This document shows, in pieces, positions 15,898 through 28,216 of a DNA stretch of 64,000 nucleotides (positions within the stretch are counted from its first letter, which is position 1; each line of letters starts with the position of its first letter). The notes under the pieces are model-generated. The model had not been told where the DNA came from, did no database searches, and saw nothing but the letters and a program-made list of their open reading frames with translations. Origin of the DNA: an uncultured Clostridia bacterium (GTDB taxonomy: Bacteria; Bacillota; Clostridia; Christensenellales; Borkfalkiaceae); the NCBI GenBank assembly GCA_934254825.1, contig CAKQMB010000001.1, positions 62,001 to 126,000 on the forward strand. The letters run 5' to 3'. A program made the translations under genes and the position numbers.

Positions 15898-15976
15898 GCG
15901 TTTCGTAACCTCTGAACTTTTTTCACCTTTTTTTTGTAAAACAAGTAAAATTTTTTTCCTTTTTCCCCGAAAACCA

Positions 15977-16005
15977 TTGACTATTACCCCTCGATAGGCT
16001 ATAAT
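15977..16005 (+). promoter_or_regulatory. Promoter of the pyruvate oxidoreductase gene
   Basis: -35 TTGACT (15977-15982), 17-bp spacer, -10 TATAAT (16000-16005). A leader of about 120 nt ends in a GGAGG ribosome binding site 10 nt before the ATG. Confidence 0.8.
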
Positions 16006-16130
16006 ATATAAGGTTATATGATTTAGTTTAAAACAATCATAATATCAATCGGTTTTTGCGGCACTCTCCGCCGCAACCGAAAAATCAATTTCAAAAGTTA
16101 TAATCAATTTCATACGGAGGTCAAAATTTA

Positions 16131-19100
16131 ATGAAAGTTATGACTATTGACGGTAACACCGCCGCGAGCCACGTTGCTTACGCGTTCTCGGAAGTTGCGG
16201 CGATTTACCCCATCACTCCTTCCTCGCCTATGGCGGAAGTTGCAGACGAATGGTCCACTGCCGGCAGAACGAATATGTTCGGTCAGAAGCTCAAACTTGC
16301 GGAAATGCAGTCCGAAGCGGGCGCGGCAGGCGCGGTTCACGGTTCTCTTTCCGCAGGCGCGCTTACCGTAACCTACACGGCTTCGCAAGGCTTGCTCCTT
16401 ATGATCCCGAATATGTACAAGATTTCCGGCGAGCTTCTTCCCTGCGTGTTCCACGTCAGCGCAAGAGCTTTGGCGGCTCATTCTCTTAACATTTTCGGCG
16501 ACCACTCGGACGTTATGGCTTGCCGCCAGACGGGATTTGCGATGCTCGCGTCCAACTCCGTTCAGGAAGTTATGGACCTTGCGCTCGTCGCTCATCTTTC
16601 CACGCTTAAATCCAAAGTTCCGTTCCTTCATTTCTTCGACGGTTTCAGAACGAGCCACGAAGTTTCCAAGATCGAAGCTATCGACTACGAAGATATGAAG
16701 AAACTCGTCGATATGAAAGATATCGAAGATTTCAGAAAGAGAGCGTTGAACCCCGATCACCCGATCCAGAAAGGTACCGCTCAGAACAGCGACACTTACT
16801 TCCAGAACAGAGAAACCGCCAACAAATATTACGACGAAGTTCCCGCAATCGTTCAGAAGATGATGAACAAAGTTTCCGCTCTTACGGGCAGAAGCTATCA
16901 CCTTTTCGATTACGTCGGCGCACCCGACGCGGAAAACGTCATCGTTATTATGGGCAGCGGCGCGGAAGCTATCGAAGAGACTATCGCGAGAATGAACAAA
17001 GAAGGACACAAAGTCGGCGTTTTGAAAGTCAGACTTTACAGACCTTTCTACGCGAAAGCTTTCGTTAAGGCTCTTCCCAAGACCGTTAAGAACATCGCCG
17101 TTCTCGACAGAACCAAAGAACCCGGCTCGCTCGGCGAACCTTTGTATCTCGACGTCGTTACCGCTTTGGCGGAACTCGGAAAGAAGAAGGTCAAGGTTTA
17201 CGGCGGAAGATACGGTCTCGGCTCCAAAGAGTTCAACCCCTCTATGGTTTACGCCGTTTACAAGAACCTCGAATCCGCTAAACCGAAGAACCACTTCACC
17301 GTAGGTATCCACGACGATATCACTCACACTTCGCTTGATTTCTCCGAGCAGTATAACGCCGCTCCCGAGGGAACCATCAGCTGCAAGTTCTACGGTCTCG
17401 GTTCGGACGGTACGGTCGGCGCGAACAAAAACTCCATTAAAATCATCGGCGATCACACCGATATGTACGCTCAGGGTTATTTCTTCTACGACTCCAAAAA
17501 GTCGGGCGGCATAACGGTTTCGCACCTCCGTTTCGGTAAAACTCCGATACAGTCGTCCTATCTTATCGACGCGGCGGACTTCATCGCATGCTCGCAGCCC
17601 TCTTACGTTACGAGATACGATATGGTCACCGACCTTAAAGAAGGCGGCAAATTCCTGCTTAACTGCGAATGGGATAACGCAAAAGACCTCGGGGCAAATC
17701 TTCCCGCGTCCATGAAACGTTTGCTTGCCAAAAAGCACGCCAAACTTTACGTTATCGACGCTATAAAGATCGCCGCTTCCATCGGTCTCGGCGGAAGAAC
17801 GAACGCTATCATGCAGGCTGCGTTCTTCAAGATCAATCCCGAAATCATGCCTTACGCGGAAGCGGAAGACTGGATGAAGCAGTACGTTAAGAAATCTTAC
17901 GGCAAGAAAGGCGACGCGGTCGTTAACATGAACTACGCCGCAATCGACAAAGCCGCTTCCGAACTTAAAGAAATCAAAGTTCCGGCAGACTGGGCAGACG
18001 CCACCACCGGCGCAGAACCCGCTAAACTTGCCGACGATAAGTATTTCCAAGAAGTTATTCACCCGATCATCGCTCTTCAAGGCGACAAACTCCCCTCTTC
18101 CGCTTTCAATGCGGACGGCAGCGTTCCCACCGGAACGACCAAGTTCGAAAAGAGAGGCGTTGCAGTTAAGATCCCGCAGTGGAATGCGGAAAATTGTATT
18201 CAATGTAACCAGTGTTCGTTCGTTTGCCCGCACGCTTGTATTCGTCCCGTTCTCGTAAAAGACGGCGAAGAAGTTCCCGCAACGTTCGCAACCAAAGCCG
18301 CTATCGGTCTTAAAGGTTACTCTTACAGAATGCAGGTAAGCCCGCTCGATTGTATGGGTTGCGGCGTCTGCGCAAATATCTGTCCCACCAAGGAAGACAA
18401 GAAAGCTCTTACGATGATCCCGCTTGAAAAAGTAGTTAAGGAAGAAACCGTAAACTACGATTTCAGCGAAAAACTTCCCGAAGTAGATACTTCGGTATTC
18501 AAGAAGAACACCGTTAAAGGTTCGCAGTTCTCTAAGCCGCTCTTCGAGTTCTCGGGCGCGTGCGCGGGCTGCGGCGAAACTCCTTATATCAAAGTTATCA
18601 CGCAGATGTTCGGCGATCGTATGATCATCGCCAACGCTACGGGTTGTTCGTCCATTTACGGCGGTTCTTCCCCGACGTGTCCTTACACCAAGAACGCGGA
18701 AGGCAAAGGTCCCGCATGGGCAAACAGCTTGTTCGAAGACAACGCGGAATACGGCTTCGGATTCCACCTTGCTTACTTCCAGAGAAGAGAAAAACTTGCG
18801 GACGTTATGAGACGCATCCTCGAACTCAACCTTCACGGAAGAGTCGGCGAGGCTTGCAAGCTCTGGCTTGAAAACAAGAAGAGCGCGGACGTTACGAAAC
18901 GCGTTTACGCCGCTTTGGAAACCGCTCTTCCCTCCGCTATCAAGAACGCCAAGGGCGAACTTAAAGACCTCCTTAAAGAACTTGACGGAATGCTTGACTG
19001 CGTAATCAAGAAATCCATCTGGATCATCGGCGGCGACGGTTGGGCATACGATATCGGTTACGGCGGACTCGACCACGTTCTCGCTCAGGGCGAAGACGTA

Positions 19101-19655
19101 AATGTACTCGTCGTAGACACCGAAGTTTACTCCAACACCGGCGGACAGGCAAGTAAGTCCACTCCTACCGGCTCGGTTGCCAAATTCGCTTCGGGCGGTA
19201 AGAGAATTAAGAAGAAAGACCTCGGCATGATGGCTATGAGCTACGGTTATGTTTACGTTGCTCAGTGCGCTATGGGATCCAACAAACAGCAGTTCCTTAA
19301 CGCTATCACGGAAGCCGAAAGCTACGACGGACCGTCGCTCCTTATCTGCTACGCGCCTTGTATCAACCACGGTATCAACATGGCTAACTCGCAGACCGAG
19401 GAAAAGAAAGCCGTTGACGCAGGTTACTGGCACCTTTACAGATACAATCCCGAAAAGGTCGGAACGGAAGTTAACCCCTTCACTCTCGACAGCAAGGATC
19501 CTACCGAAAGTTATCACGACTTCATTCTCGGCGAAAACCGTTACGCAACGCTCAAAAAGGCTCAGCCCGAGCTTGCCGAAAAGCTTTTCGAAAAAGCCGA
19601 AGAAGAGAACACCGCGAGACTCGGCAAATACAAGAAACTTGCGGGAAAAGAATAA
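16131..19655 (+). CDS. nifJ: Pyruvate:ferredoxin (flavodoxin) oxidoreductase, single chain
   Basis: At 1174 residues this has the normal length of the homodimeric enzyme, which oxidizes pyruvate with CoA to acetyl-CoA and CO2 and reduces ferredoxin. The N-terminal domain shows YPITPSSPMAE. A 2x[4Fe-4S] ferredoxin-like domain lies near residues 685-760 (CIQCNQCSFVCPHAC and CMGCGVCANICP). The C-terminal thiamine-diphosphate domain carries the proximal-cluster cysteines (GACAGCGETPYI, NATGCSS) and GGDGWAYDIGYGGLDHV. It marks anaerobic fermentative metabolism. It is monocistronic, with its own promoter, a strong ribosome binding site and a terminator. Codon use is more restricted than in neighbours, as expected for a highly expressed gene. 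Confidence 0.98.
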   Translation: MKVMTIDGNTAASHVAYAFSEVAAIYPITPSSPMAEVADEWSTAGRTNMFGQKLKLAEMQSEAGAAGAVHGSLSAGALTVTYTASQGLLLMIPNMYKISGELLPCVFHVSARALAAHSLNIFGDHSDVMACRQTGFAMLASNSVQEVMDLALVAHLSTLKSKVPFLHFFDGFRTSHEVSKIEAIDYEDMKKLVDMKDIEDFRKRALNPDHPIQKGTAQNSDTYFQNRETANKYYDEVPAIVQKMMNKVSALTGRSYHLFDYVGAPDAENVIVIMGSGAEAIEETIARMNKEGHKVGVLKVRLYRPFYAKAFVKALPKTVKNIAVLDRTKEPGSLGEPLYLDVVTALAELGKKKVKVYGGRYGLGSKEFNPSMVYAVYKNLESAKPKNHFTVGIHDDITHTSLDFSEQYNAAPEGTISCKFYGLGSDGTVGANKNSIKIIGDHTDMYAQGYFFYDSKKSGGITVSHLRFGKTPIQSSYLIDAADFIACSQPSYVTRYDMVTDLKEGGKFLLNCEWDNAKDLGANLPASMKRLLAKKHAKLYVIDAIKIAASIGLGGRTNAIMQAAFFKINPEIMPYAEAEDWMKQYVKKSYGKKGDAVVNMNYAAIDKAASELKEIKVPADWADATTGAEPAKLADDKYFQEVIHPIIALQGDKLPSSAFNADGSVPTGTTKFEKRGVAVKIPQWNAENCIQCNQCSFVCPHACIRPVLVKDGEEVPATFATKAAIGLKGYSYRMQVSPLDCMGCGVCANICPTKEDKKALTMIPLEKVVKEETVNYDFSEKLPEVDTSVFKKNTVKGSQFSKPLFEFSGACAGCGETPYIKVITQMFGDRMIIANATGCSSIYGGSSPTCPYTKNAEGKGPAWANSLFEDNAEYGFGFHLAYFQRREKLADVMRRILELNLHGRVGEACKLWLENKKSADVTKRVYAALETALPSAIKNAKGELKDLLKELDGMLDCVIKKSIWIIGGDGWAYDIGYGGLDHVLAQGEDVNVLVVDTEVYSNTGGQASKSTPTGSVAKFASGGKRIKKKDLGMMAMSYGYVYVAQCAMGSNKQQFLNAITEAESYDGPSLLICYAPCINHGINMANSQTEEKKAVDAGYWHLYRYNPEKVGTEVNPFTLDSKDPTESYHDFILGENRYATLKKAQPELAEKLFEKAEEENTARLGKYKKLAGKE

Positions 19656-19701
19656 TTATCCGATAAATCGATTTTGACGGATTATAAATAATCGATGAAA
19701 G

Positions 19702-19738
19702 ACGGCGGTCGCAATTTGCTTGCGACCGCCGTTTTATT
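19702..19738 (+). terminator. Terminator of nifJ
   Basis: Perfect 13-bp arms ACGGCGGTCGCAA and TTGCGACCGCCGT, 5-nt loop, then TTTATTT. Confidence 0.9.
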
Positions 19739-19840
19739 TCTGTCGCCGTTTACTTTCGCCTGCCGTTTGATTTTGACAGCCTTTATTTCGGTCACCGTTT
19801 TATTTCTGTCGCCGTTTGCTTGCGACCGCCGTTTTATTTT
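19715..19840. repeat. Duplicated terminator 3' arm and flank
   Basis: The terminator right arm with its T tract (19715-19739) recurs at 19816-19840. The following segment around CTGTCGCCGTTT (19732-19751) recurs at 19798-19817. The copies lack a matching left arm, so they probably arose by local duplication and do not terminate. Confidence 0.7.
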
Positions 19841-19910
19841 TAAAAATACCGGCGTTTTGGCAGGGTTTTAATCGGCTAAGCAAGTATATGTCTTTCCTGT
19901 GAAAAAGGAT

Positions 19911-19939
19911 TTGACATAACCGACATTTTATAGTATAAT
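19911..19939 (+). promoter_or_regulatory. Promoter of the LOG-permease operon
   Basis: Consensus -35 TTGACA (19911-19916), 17-bp spacer, -10 TATAAT (19934-19939). Predicted start near 19946, giving a 140-nt leader. Confidence 0.85.
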
Positions 19940-19960
19940 ATTTAATCGGTCAGTACATAT

Positions 19961-20000
19961 CGGCACTTAGGCTGAAAAGTCTGTGTGCTGTTTTTGTTTT
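19961..20000 (+). promoter_or_regulatory. Terminator-like hairpin (possible attenuator) in the LOG-permease leader
   Basis: CGGCACTTAGGC pairs with GTCTGTGTGCTG across TGAAAA (with a T-T mismatch and G-U pairs) and is followed directly by TTTTTGTTTT. It starts only about 15 nt after the predicted transcription start and lies about 90 nt before the ATG. It would end most transcripts as a 55-nt RNA unless relieved. No known purine riboswitch core was recognised. Confidence 0.5.
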
Positions 20001-20086
20001 CGAGGTATTGCCGCGAAACGTCTGAAATCATAATTACCGTTTTACGGCAAAAATCGATCGACAAAAAATTAAAGGAGCGTGTTTGT

Positions 20087-20638
20087 ATGAATATTACCGT
20101 TTATCTCGGCGCAAGCGAAGGTAACGATCCGTCTTTACGCAAAGCGGTTGAAGAACTCGGAGCGTGGATAGGTTCGAGTGGCAACGCTCTTGTTTACGGC
20201 GGTTCGAGATCGGGGCTGATGGGCGCGATTGCGGACAGTGTTTTAAATCACGGCGGTAAGGTAACGGGCGTCGAGCCGCAATTCTTTATCGAAAACGAGC
20301 TTCAACACAACGGGTTGACAAAGCTGATCATAACCAAAGATATGACGGAGCGCAAAAGCAAAATGATCGAGCTTGGCGACGCTTTTATCGCATTCCCCGG
20401 CGGCACGGGAACGTTGGAAGAAATTACCGAGGTTATGTCGAAAGTGTCTTTGAAACACCTGAACGCCCCTTGTATTGTTTATAACTTAAACGGCTATTAT
20501 AACGATTTGAAAGCCCTTTTAAAGCATATGATAGACAAAGGCTTGTCTTCCGAGGAACGTCAGAAAGGGATATATTTTGCCGATAATCTCGAAGAAATTA
20601 TAAAGATTTTATCTGCATCGGGAAAAACAAATAAGTAA
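20087..20638 (+). CDS. LOG-family nucleotide phosphoribohydrolase (TIGR00730 type)
   Basis: The 183-residue Rossmann-fold protein has the LOG signature PGGTGTLEE (about residues 106-114), the substrate motif around VYGGSRSGLMG, and the upstream ERKSKMIELGDAFIAF block. The family removes the base from nucleoside 5'-monophosphates (cytokinin ribotides in plants, AMP-like substrates in some bacteria). The first ATG with a Shine-Dalgarno (AAAGGAG) is at 20087; an upstream extension of the frame is unconvincing. It is followed after 35 bp by a purine permease, which supports a role in purine base salvage or release. The exact substrate is inference. Confidence 0.9.
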   Translation: MNITVYLGASEGNDPSLRKAVEELGAWIGSSGNALVYGGSRSGLMGAIADSVLNHGGKVTGVEPQFFIENELQHNGLTKLIITKDMTERKSKMIELGDAFIAFPGGTGTLEEITEVMSKVSLKHLNAPCIVYNLNGYYNDLKALLKHMIDKGLSSEERQKGIYFADNLEEIIKILSASGKTNK

Positions 20639-20673
20639 AAAACCGCGGATAAGCGGAAAATAAGGAGATATTT

Positions 20674-22119
20674 ATGGAAAATATCGAACAAAAGAAAACA
20701 TCGTTTTTCGACAGAAAGTTTCGGATCACCGAAAAAGGTTCGTCGATAAAAACGGAAATCATCGCAGGTCTTACGACCTTCCTCGCAATGGCGTACATAC
20801 TCGTCGTAAACTCGGGTATGTTCTCCGCTCTCGACGGAGTTTCGTTCGACGCGATGTACGTCACCACCGCCCTTTCCGCGGTTATCGGCACTGTCCTTAT
20901 CGGACTTATGGCAAACCTTCCGCTTGCGCAAGCTCCCGGAATGGGTCTTAACGCATTTTTCGTGTTTACCGTTTGCAAAGGTCTCGGTTTCACTTATGCG
21001 AACGCGCTCGTTTTCGTTCTTTTGGACGGACTTATTTTCGTAATTCTTACGGTTACGGGACTCAGAAAAATTATTTTCGAAGCGATTCCGCCCGTTGTTA
21101 AAGCGGCTATCCCCGCAGGTATCGGCTTGTTTATAGCGTTTTTGGGATTGCAGGACGCAAAACTTGTTATTCCGCATGAAACGACAGGCGTTACGCTCGC
21201 TTCGTTCAACCTTTTCAATAAAGCAACCTGGGCTGAGGTAATGCCGCTTGTTGTCGCGGTTATTTCCATTCTGCTCATCGCGGTTCTCTCGCACAAAAAA
21301 ATAAAAGGTTCGATCCTTTGGGGTATTCTCGGCGGAACGGCTCTTTATTATCTTTTAGGTTTGACCGTACCCGGATTTTACGATGGTTTCGGCGAAACTT
21401 TCTCGTTCAATCCTTTAAAACCCTTCGTGGCGTTCGGTAACGAAACGTTCGGAAAGGTCTTCACGCAAGGCTTCGATTTCTCAACGTATCTCGCGAAAGA
21501 CGGCGCTTCCGTCGGCGGACTCGTTATTCTCTTTATAACAACAGCTCTTGCGTTCTGTATGGTCGATATGTTCGACACTATGGGAACTTTATACGGCGCG
21601 TGCCGCGGCGGAAACTTGCTTGTCGAAGGCGAAAACGGCGAACTCGAAGTTCCCAATATGAACAGAGCCATGCTTGCGGACGCCATTGCGACCTGCACGG
21701 GCGCGGTTCTCGGAACTTCCACGGTAACCACTTTCGTAGAGTCTTCTGCCGGCGTTGCCACGGGCGGCAAAACAGGCTTCACCTCGCTTATAACCGCGGC
21801 GGCATTTTTGATCGCGCTCTTCTTTGCTCCGCTTGCAAAACTTATTCCCTGCTATGCTTACGGCGCGGCGCTTGTTTATGTCGGCGTTCTTATGATGGGA
21901 AGCGTTAAAGATATCGACTGGTCGGACGTTTCCGTATCCGTCCCCGCGTTTTTGACTATGGCTATGATGCCGTTCACATATAACATTTCTTACGGAATAG
22001 CGTTCGGACTTATATCCTATCTCGTAATAAAATTGTTCTCGGGAAAGGTTAAGGAAATCAAAATCGGAACCTGGATTATTACGGCTTTGTTCCTTGCAAT
22101 GTTCTTCCTTACTCACTGA
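20674..22119 (+). CDS. Purine permease, NCS2/AzgA type (guanine/hypoxanthine/adenine)
   Basis: The 481-residue protein has 12-14 predicted membrane helices. AzgA-type signatures are GLTTFLAMAYILVVN at the N-terminus, QAPGMGLNAFF, IPAGIGLFIAFLGLQ, and the conserved DMFDTMGTLYG followed by GAVLGTSTVTTFVESSAGV. It imports purine bases by proton symport (family knowledge: PbuG/PbuO/AzgA); which base cannot be told. The ribosome binding site is AAGGAGAT. It is the second gene of the LOG operon, behind the attenuator-like leader, and ends in a strong terminator. Confidence 0.95.
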   Translation: MENIEQKKTSFFDRKFRITEKGSSIKTEIIAGLTTFLAMAYILVVNSGMFSALDGVSFDAMYVTTALSAVIGTVLIGLMANLPLAQAPGMGLNAFFVFTVCKGLGFTYANALVFVLLDGLIFVILTVTGLRKIIFEAIPPVVKAAIPAGIGLFIAFLGLQDAKLVIPHETTGVTLASFNLFNKATWAEVMPLVVAVISILLIAVLSHKKIKGSILWGILGGTALYYLLGLTVPGFYDGFGETFSFNPLKPFVAFGNETFGKVFTQGFDFSTYLAKDGASVGGLVILFITTALAFCMVDMFDTMGTLYGACRGGNLLVEGENGELEVPNMNRAMLADAIATCTGAVLGTSTVTTFVESSAGVATGGKTGFTSLITAAAFLIALFFAPLAKLIPCYAYGAALVYVGVLMMGSVKDIDWSDVSVSVPAFLTMAMMPFTYNISYGIAFGLISYLVIKLFSGKVKEIKIGTWIITALFLAMFFLTH

Positions 22120-22173
22120 TACAATTTGACTTTTTGTTAAATTCGGGTTGTTCCCGACAGAAACATACTAAAA

Positions 22174-22210
22174 ACGGCGGCGACTTTTTAAAGTCGCCGC
22201 CGTCTTTTTA
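22174..22210 (+). terminator. Terminator of the LOG-permease operon
   Basis: 14-bp arms ACGGCGGCGACTTT and AAAGTCGCCGCCGT separated by 2 nt, then CTTTTTA. Confidence 0.9.
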
Positions 22211-22243
22211 TTTATCGGTTAACGATTGAGAAAAAGTTAAAAA

Positions 22244-22297
22244 GAAAAAACCCCTATGTTACGGGAATTTTTCTGTCGCATAGGGGTATCTTTTATA
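22244..22297 (-). terminator. Terminator of the AAA/DUF4143 gene
   Basis: Arms ACCCCTATG and CATAGGGGT around about 25 nt, followed on the - strand by TTTTTTC. Confidence 0.75.
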
Positions 22298-22313
22298 TGT
22301 TTTGTCTGAAATT

Positions 22314-23534
22314 TTAAATACATCTGACGGGAATTATCAGATTTTCGGCATTCAAAGCGGATAAATTGTCCTTTAAGCATATAATCGCCCCTTTGCCGAC
22401 TTTCAATGACGATTTATTAAGAATTTCGAAGTTTTTTATCATTGAAAGAGTGGGATTGGACGATTTTTTGATTTCTATCGGATAAAGCGTTCCGTCGGAT
22501 TCTAAAACCAAATCTATTTCACGCTGTAATTTATCTCTGTAATAATACAAATACAGCTCTTTTCCGCAATTAAGATAAGATTTTCTTATTTCGGAAACGA
22601 TATAATTTTCTAAAATCGCGCCATTCAATGAGCCGTTTTGTAAAATCTCGGGACTTGAATATTTCGTCAGATAACACACAAGACCCGTATCGAAAAAGTA
22701 AACTTTCGGCGTTTTTACTATCTTTTTGAGAAGATTGTTCGAATAAGGGTGCAGATAGAAAATAATTTCCGATTTTTCGAGCAATCCGAGCCATCTTTTA
22801 GCCGTATCGTCGCTAACGTCCGCGTCGACGGCAATCGAATGAACGTTCAACTCCTGCCCTATTCTGCAAGCAACCGCGCGAATAAAATCAATAAATTTCA
22901 GATCGTCTTTTAAAGAAATCTCTTCTTTTACGTCTCTTGAAATATATGTTTGAAGGTAACTCGAATAATATACGTCTCTGTTCGTATATTTTCCGCTTAT
23001 AAGCCCGGGTAAACTTCCGTTCCATATCCTTTCGTAAATCTCGTCGACACTCGCTTCGGGCGAATTTTCTACGCGGGTTTGCAAATCGCTTAGTGAAAGC
23101 ATAAAAGGTTTAACTTCTCCGCTTTGAAAAATTTCGTGCTGAGAAAGCGACGTTAAATTAAGAATAGCAATTCTCCCCGCCAGACTTTCCTGTGATAAAC
23201 TCATCAATTTATAGCTTTGCGAACCCGTAAGCCAAAAACTCCCCGCTTTTGCGCCCTTATCTATCGCGATTTTGATATATGAAAACAATTCGGGAGCATA
23301 CTGAACTTCGTCGATCAAAATCGGCGGTTTATGCAATTTAAGAAACATTTCGGGATCTTGCTTGGCGAGCGCTCTCTCCTGCAAATCGTCAAGCGTAACT
23401 CTTGCCCTATTTTTATCGATATGTTCGAGCATAGTGCTTTTGCCGACCTGTCTCGGACCAGTAACGAGAATACAAGCGTATTCTTTCGTAAGTTCCGAAA
23501 TAAGTTTTTCCATATCCCTGTTTATATATTTCAT
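22314..23534 (-). CDS. AAA_14 / DUF4143 ATPase
   Basis: The 406-residue protein has an N-terminal P-loop ATPase domain with Walker A TGPRQVGKSTM and Walker B PPILIDEVQY, a sensor-like WLTGSQSYKLM, then a DUF4143 domain. That domain has a winged-helix-like segment (SIAVDADVSDDTAKRWLGLLEKSEIIFYLHPY) and a PD-(D/E)xK-like end (REIDLVLESDGTLYPIEIKKS). These widespread proteins are usually of unknown function and often patchily distributed. The start at 23534 is 8 nt after GAGG; a GTG three codons upstream lies inside the ribosome binding site and is less likely. The gene is solitary and preceded by a promoter covered by an 18-bp-arm palindrome. Confidence 0.9.
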   Translation of the reverse strand: MKYINRDMEKLISELTKEYACILVTGPRQVGKSTMLEHIDKNRARVTLDDLQERALAKQDPEMFLKLHKPPILIDEVQYAPELFSYIKIAIDKGAKAGSFWLTGSQSYKLMSLSQESLAGRIAILNLTSLSQHEIFQSGEVKPFMLSLSDLQTRVENSPEASVDEIYERIWNGSLPGLISGKYTNRDVYYSSYLQTYISRDVKEEISLKDDLKFIDFIRAVACRIGQELNVHSIAVDADVSDDTAKRWLGLLEKSEIIFYLHPYSNNLLKKIVKTPKVYFFDTGLVCYLTKYSSPEILQNGSLNGAILENYIVSEIRKSYLNCGKELYLYYYRDKLQREIDLVLESDGTLYPIEIKKSSNPTLSMIKNFEILNKSSLKVGKGAIICLKDNLSALNAENLIIPVRCI

Positions 23535-23551
23535 TAAATACACCTCATATA

Positions 23552-23598
23552 AAAATATGGACTAAAATACGATACAATCTTATTTTAGTCCATATTTT
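23552..23598. promoter_or_regulatory. Perfect 18-bp-arm palindrome over the DUF4143 promoter (operator candidate)
   Basis: The left arm 23552-23569 and right arm 23581-23598 are exact complements around an 11-nt centre (23570-23580). It covers the -10 box and the predicted transcription start. Its inner 33 bp resembles 23674-23706. Confidence 0.8.
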
Positions 23599-23610
23599 AC
23601 CGTCTGTCAA
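23582..23610 (-). promoter_or_regulatory. Promoter of the DUF4143 ATPase gene
   Basis: On the - strand, consensus -35 TTGACA (23605-23610), 17-bp spacer, -10 TAAAAT (23582-23587). The -10 box lies inside the palindrome arm. Confidence 0.75.
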
Positions 23611-23673
23611 GCATTTTTCGTGAATTATACCTTATTTTTTGTAATATTCGCTCGAAAAAAATCCTTATAAAAA

Positions 23674-23706
23674 AGACCAAAATACGATGCAATCGTTTTT
23701 TGGTCC
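23674..23706 (-). terminator. Homologous palindrome, likely ybaK terminator and/or second operator
   Basis: It matches the inner 33 bp of the promoter palindrome at 27 positions, including a compensatory pair change (T-A to C-G). On the - strand, GACCAAAA and TTTTGGTC are followed by TTTTTTA, so it can also terminate ybaK transcription. Confidence 0.65.
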
Positions 23707-23747
23707 TGTTTTTGATTGTCTGATAGTAAAATTTTATATAAAAAAAG

Positions 23748-24227
23748 TTATTTTGTGAGGTCGGAAAGGGAAAAACGGATTACTTTCGCAAGCTCGGATA
23801 AGCTCGTTTCAATCTGAAAACCTATCGCGCCGCCGCTGAACATAATCGTTCCGAAATTGTTCGCCGTTTCGTCTATCGTCGTTGTGAAAAACTTTTTCAT
23901 TCCGACGGGCGAACAACCGCCGTGAATATAACCCGTGAGCGGCAAAAGTTCCTTGGATTTTATCATTTCGACATTCTTTTCGCCGACGGCTTTCGCGGCT
24001 TTCTTCAAATCGAGTTCCTTCGCGACGGGAATCATAAAAACATAATGATTTCCGCTTTTTCCGACGGTTACGAGCGTTTTGAAAACCATATCGGGGTTCT
24101 GCCCGAGAACGGACGCGACCTCTACTCCGCTTATCGCTTCTTCCTGCGAGTAATTATATACTTTGAAATCGATTTTCTTTTGTTCGAGCGACCTTATCGC
24201 GTTCGTTTTCTGCTCTTCTTTTTTCAT
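23748..24227 (-). CDS. ybaK: Cys-tRNA(Pro)/Cys-tRNA(Cys) deacylase YbaK
   Basis: The 159-residue length and sequence fit the YbaK/EbsC editing domain. VFKTLVTVGKSGNHYVFMIPVAKELDLKKAAKA contains the conserved K of the active site. GYIHGGCSPVGMKKFFTT is the glycine-rich substrate loop, and SGGAIGFQIETSL is the C-terminal signature. It hydrolyses cysteine mischarged on tRNA(Pro) in the cytoplasm. The start has a purine-rich ribosome binding site (AGAGGG). It lies downstream of rpoC in the same direction, after a hairpin region. Confidence 0.95.
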   Translation of the reverse strand: MKKEEQKTNAIRSLEQKKIDFKVYNYSQEEAISGVEVASVLGQNPDMVFKTLVTVGKSGNHYVFMIPVAKELDLKKAAKAVGEKNVEMIKSKELLPLTGYIHGGCSPVGMKKFFTTTIDETANNFGTIMFSGGAIGFQIETSLSELAKVIRFSLSDLTK

Positions 24228-24246
24228 ATCTGCCCTCTTTTTATCC

Positions 24247-24284
24247 GCCGCGGGCGATTTCCATAAAATGCAATCGCCCGCGGC
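24247..24284. other. GC-rich hairpin between rpoC and ybaK
   Basis: Perfect 13-bp arms GCCGCGGGCGATT and AATCGCCCGCGGC, 12-nt loop, without a good T tract on either strand. It could stabilise or process the mRNA. Confidence 0.6.
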
Positions 24285-24313
24285 ATAAAAAACAAAATAA
24301 ATCTGATACTTAA

Positions 24314-24352
24314 AAACCGAAAACGCCTTTTACAACATTTTCGGTTTAAGTT
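24314..24352 (-). terminator. Probable terminator of rpoBC
   Basis: Arms AAACCGAAAA and TTTTCGGTTT around 14 nt, directly after the rpoC stop. The following T run is short, so some readthrough into ybaK is likely. Confidence 0.6.
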
Positions 24353-24356
24353 TTAA

Positions 24357-28193
<3,837 letters not shown>

Positions 28194-28216
28194 ATTTATT
28201 TACGACTCCTCCCGTA

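Noticed and set aside
16128..19517. An uninterrupted frame of about 1129 codons on the - strand opposite nifJ
   Set aside because: It is the mirror of a highly expressed gene with narrow codon choice, which removes stops from the opposite strand. Its protein has no recognisable domain, and nifJ is certain.
19946..20086. A known purine, PRPP or preQ1 riboswitch in the LOG-permease leader
   Set aside because: None of the conserved aptamer cores I know could be found. Only the terminator-like hairpin is supported.
24247..24284. The GC-rich hairpin before ybaK as a terminator
   Set aside because: The arms are strong but no T tract follows on either strand; kept only as a hairpin.
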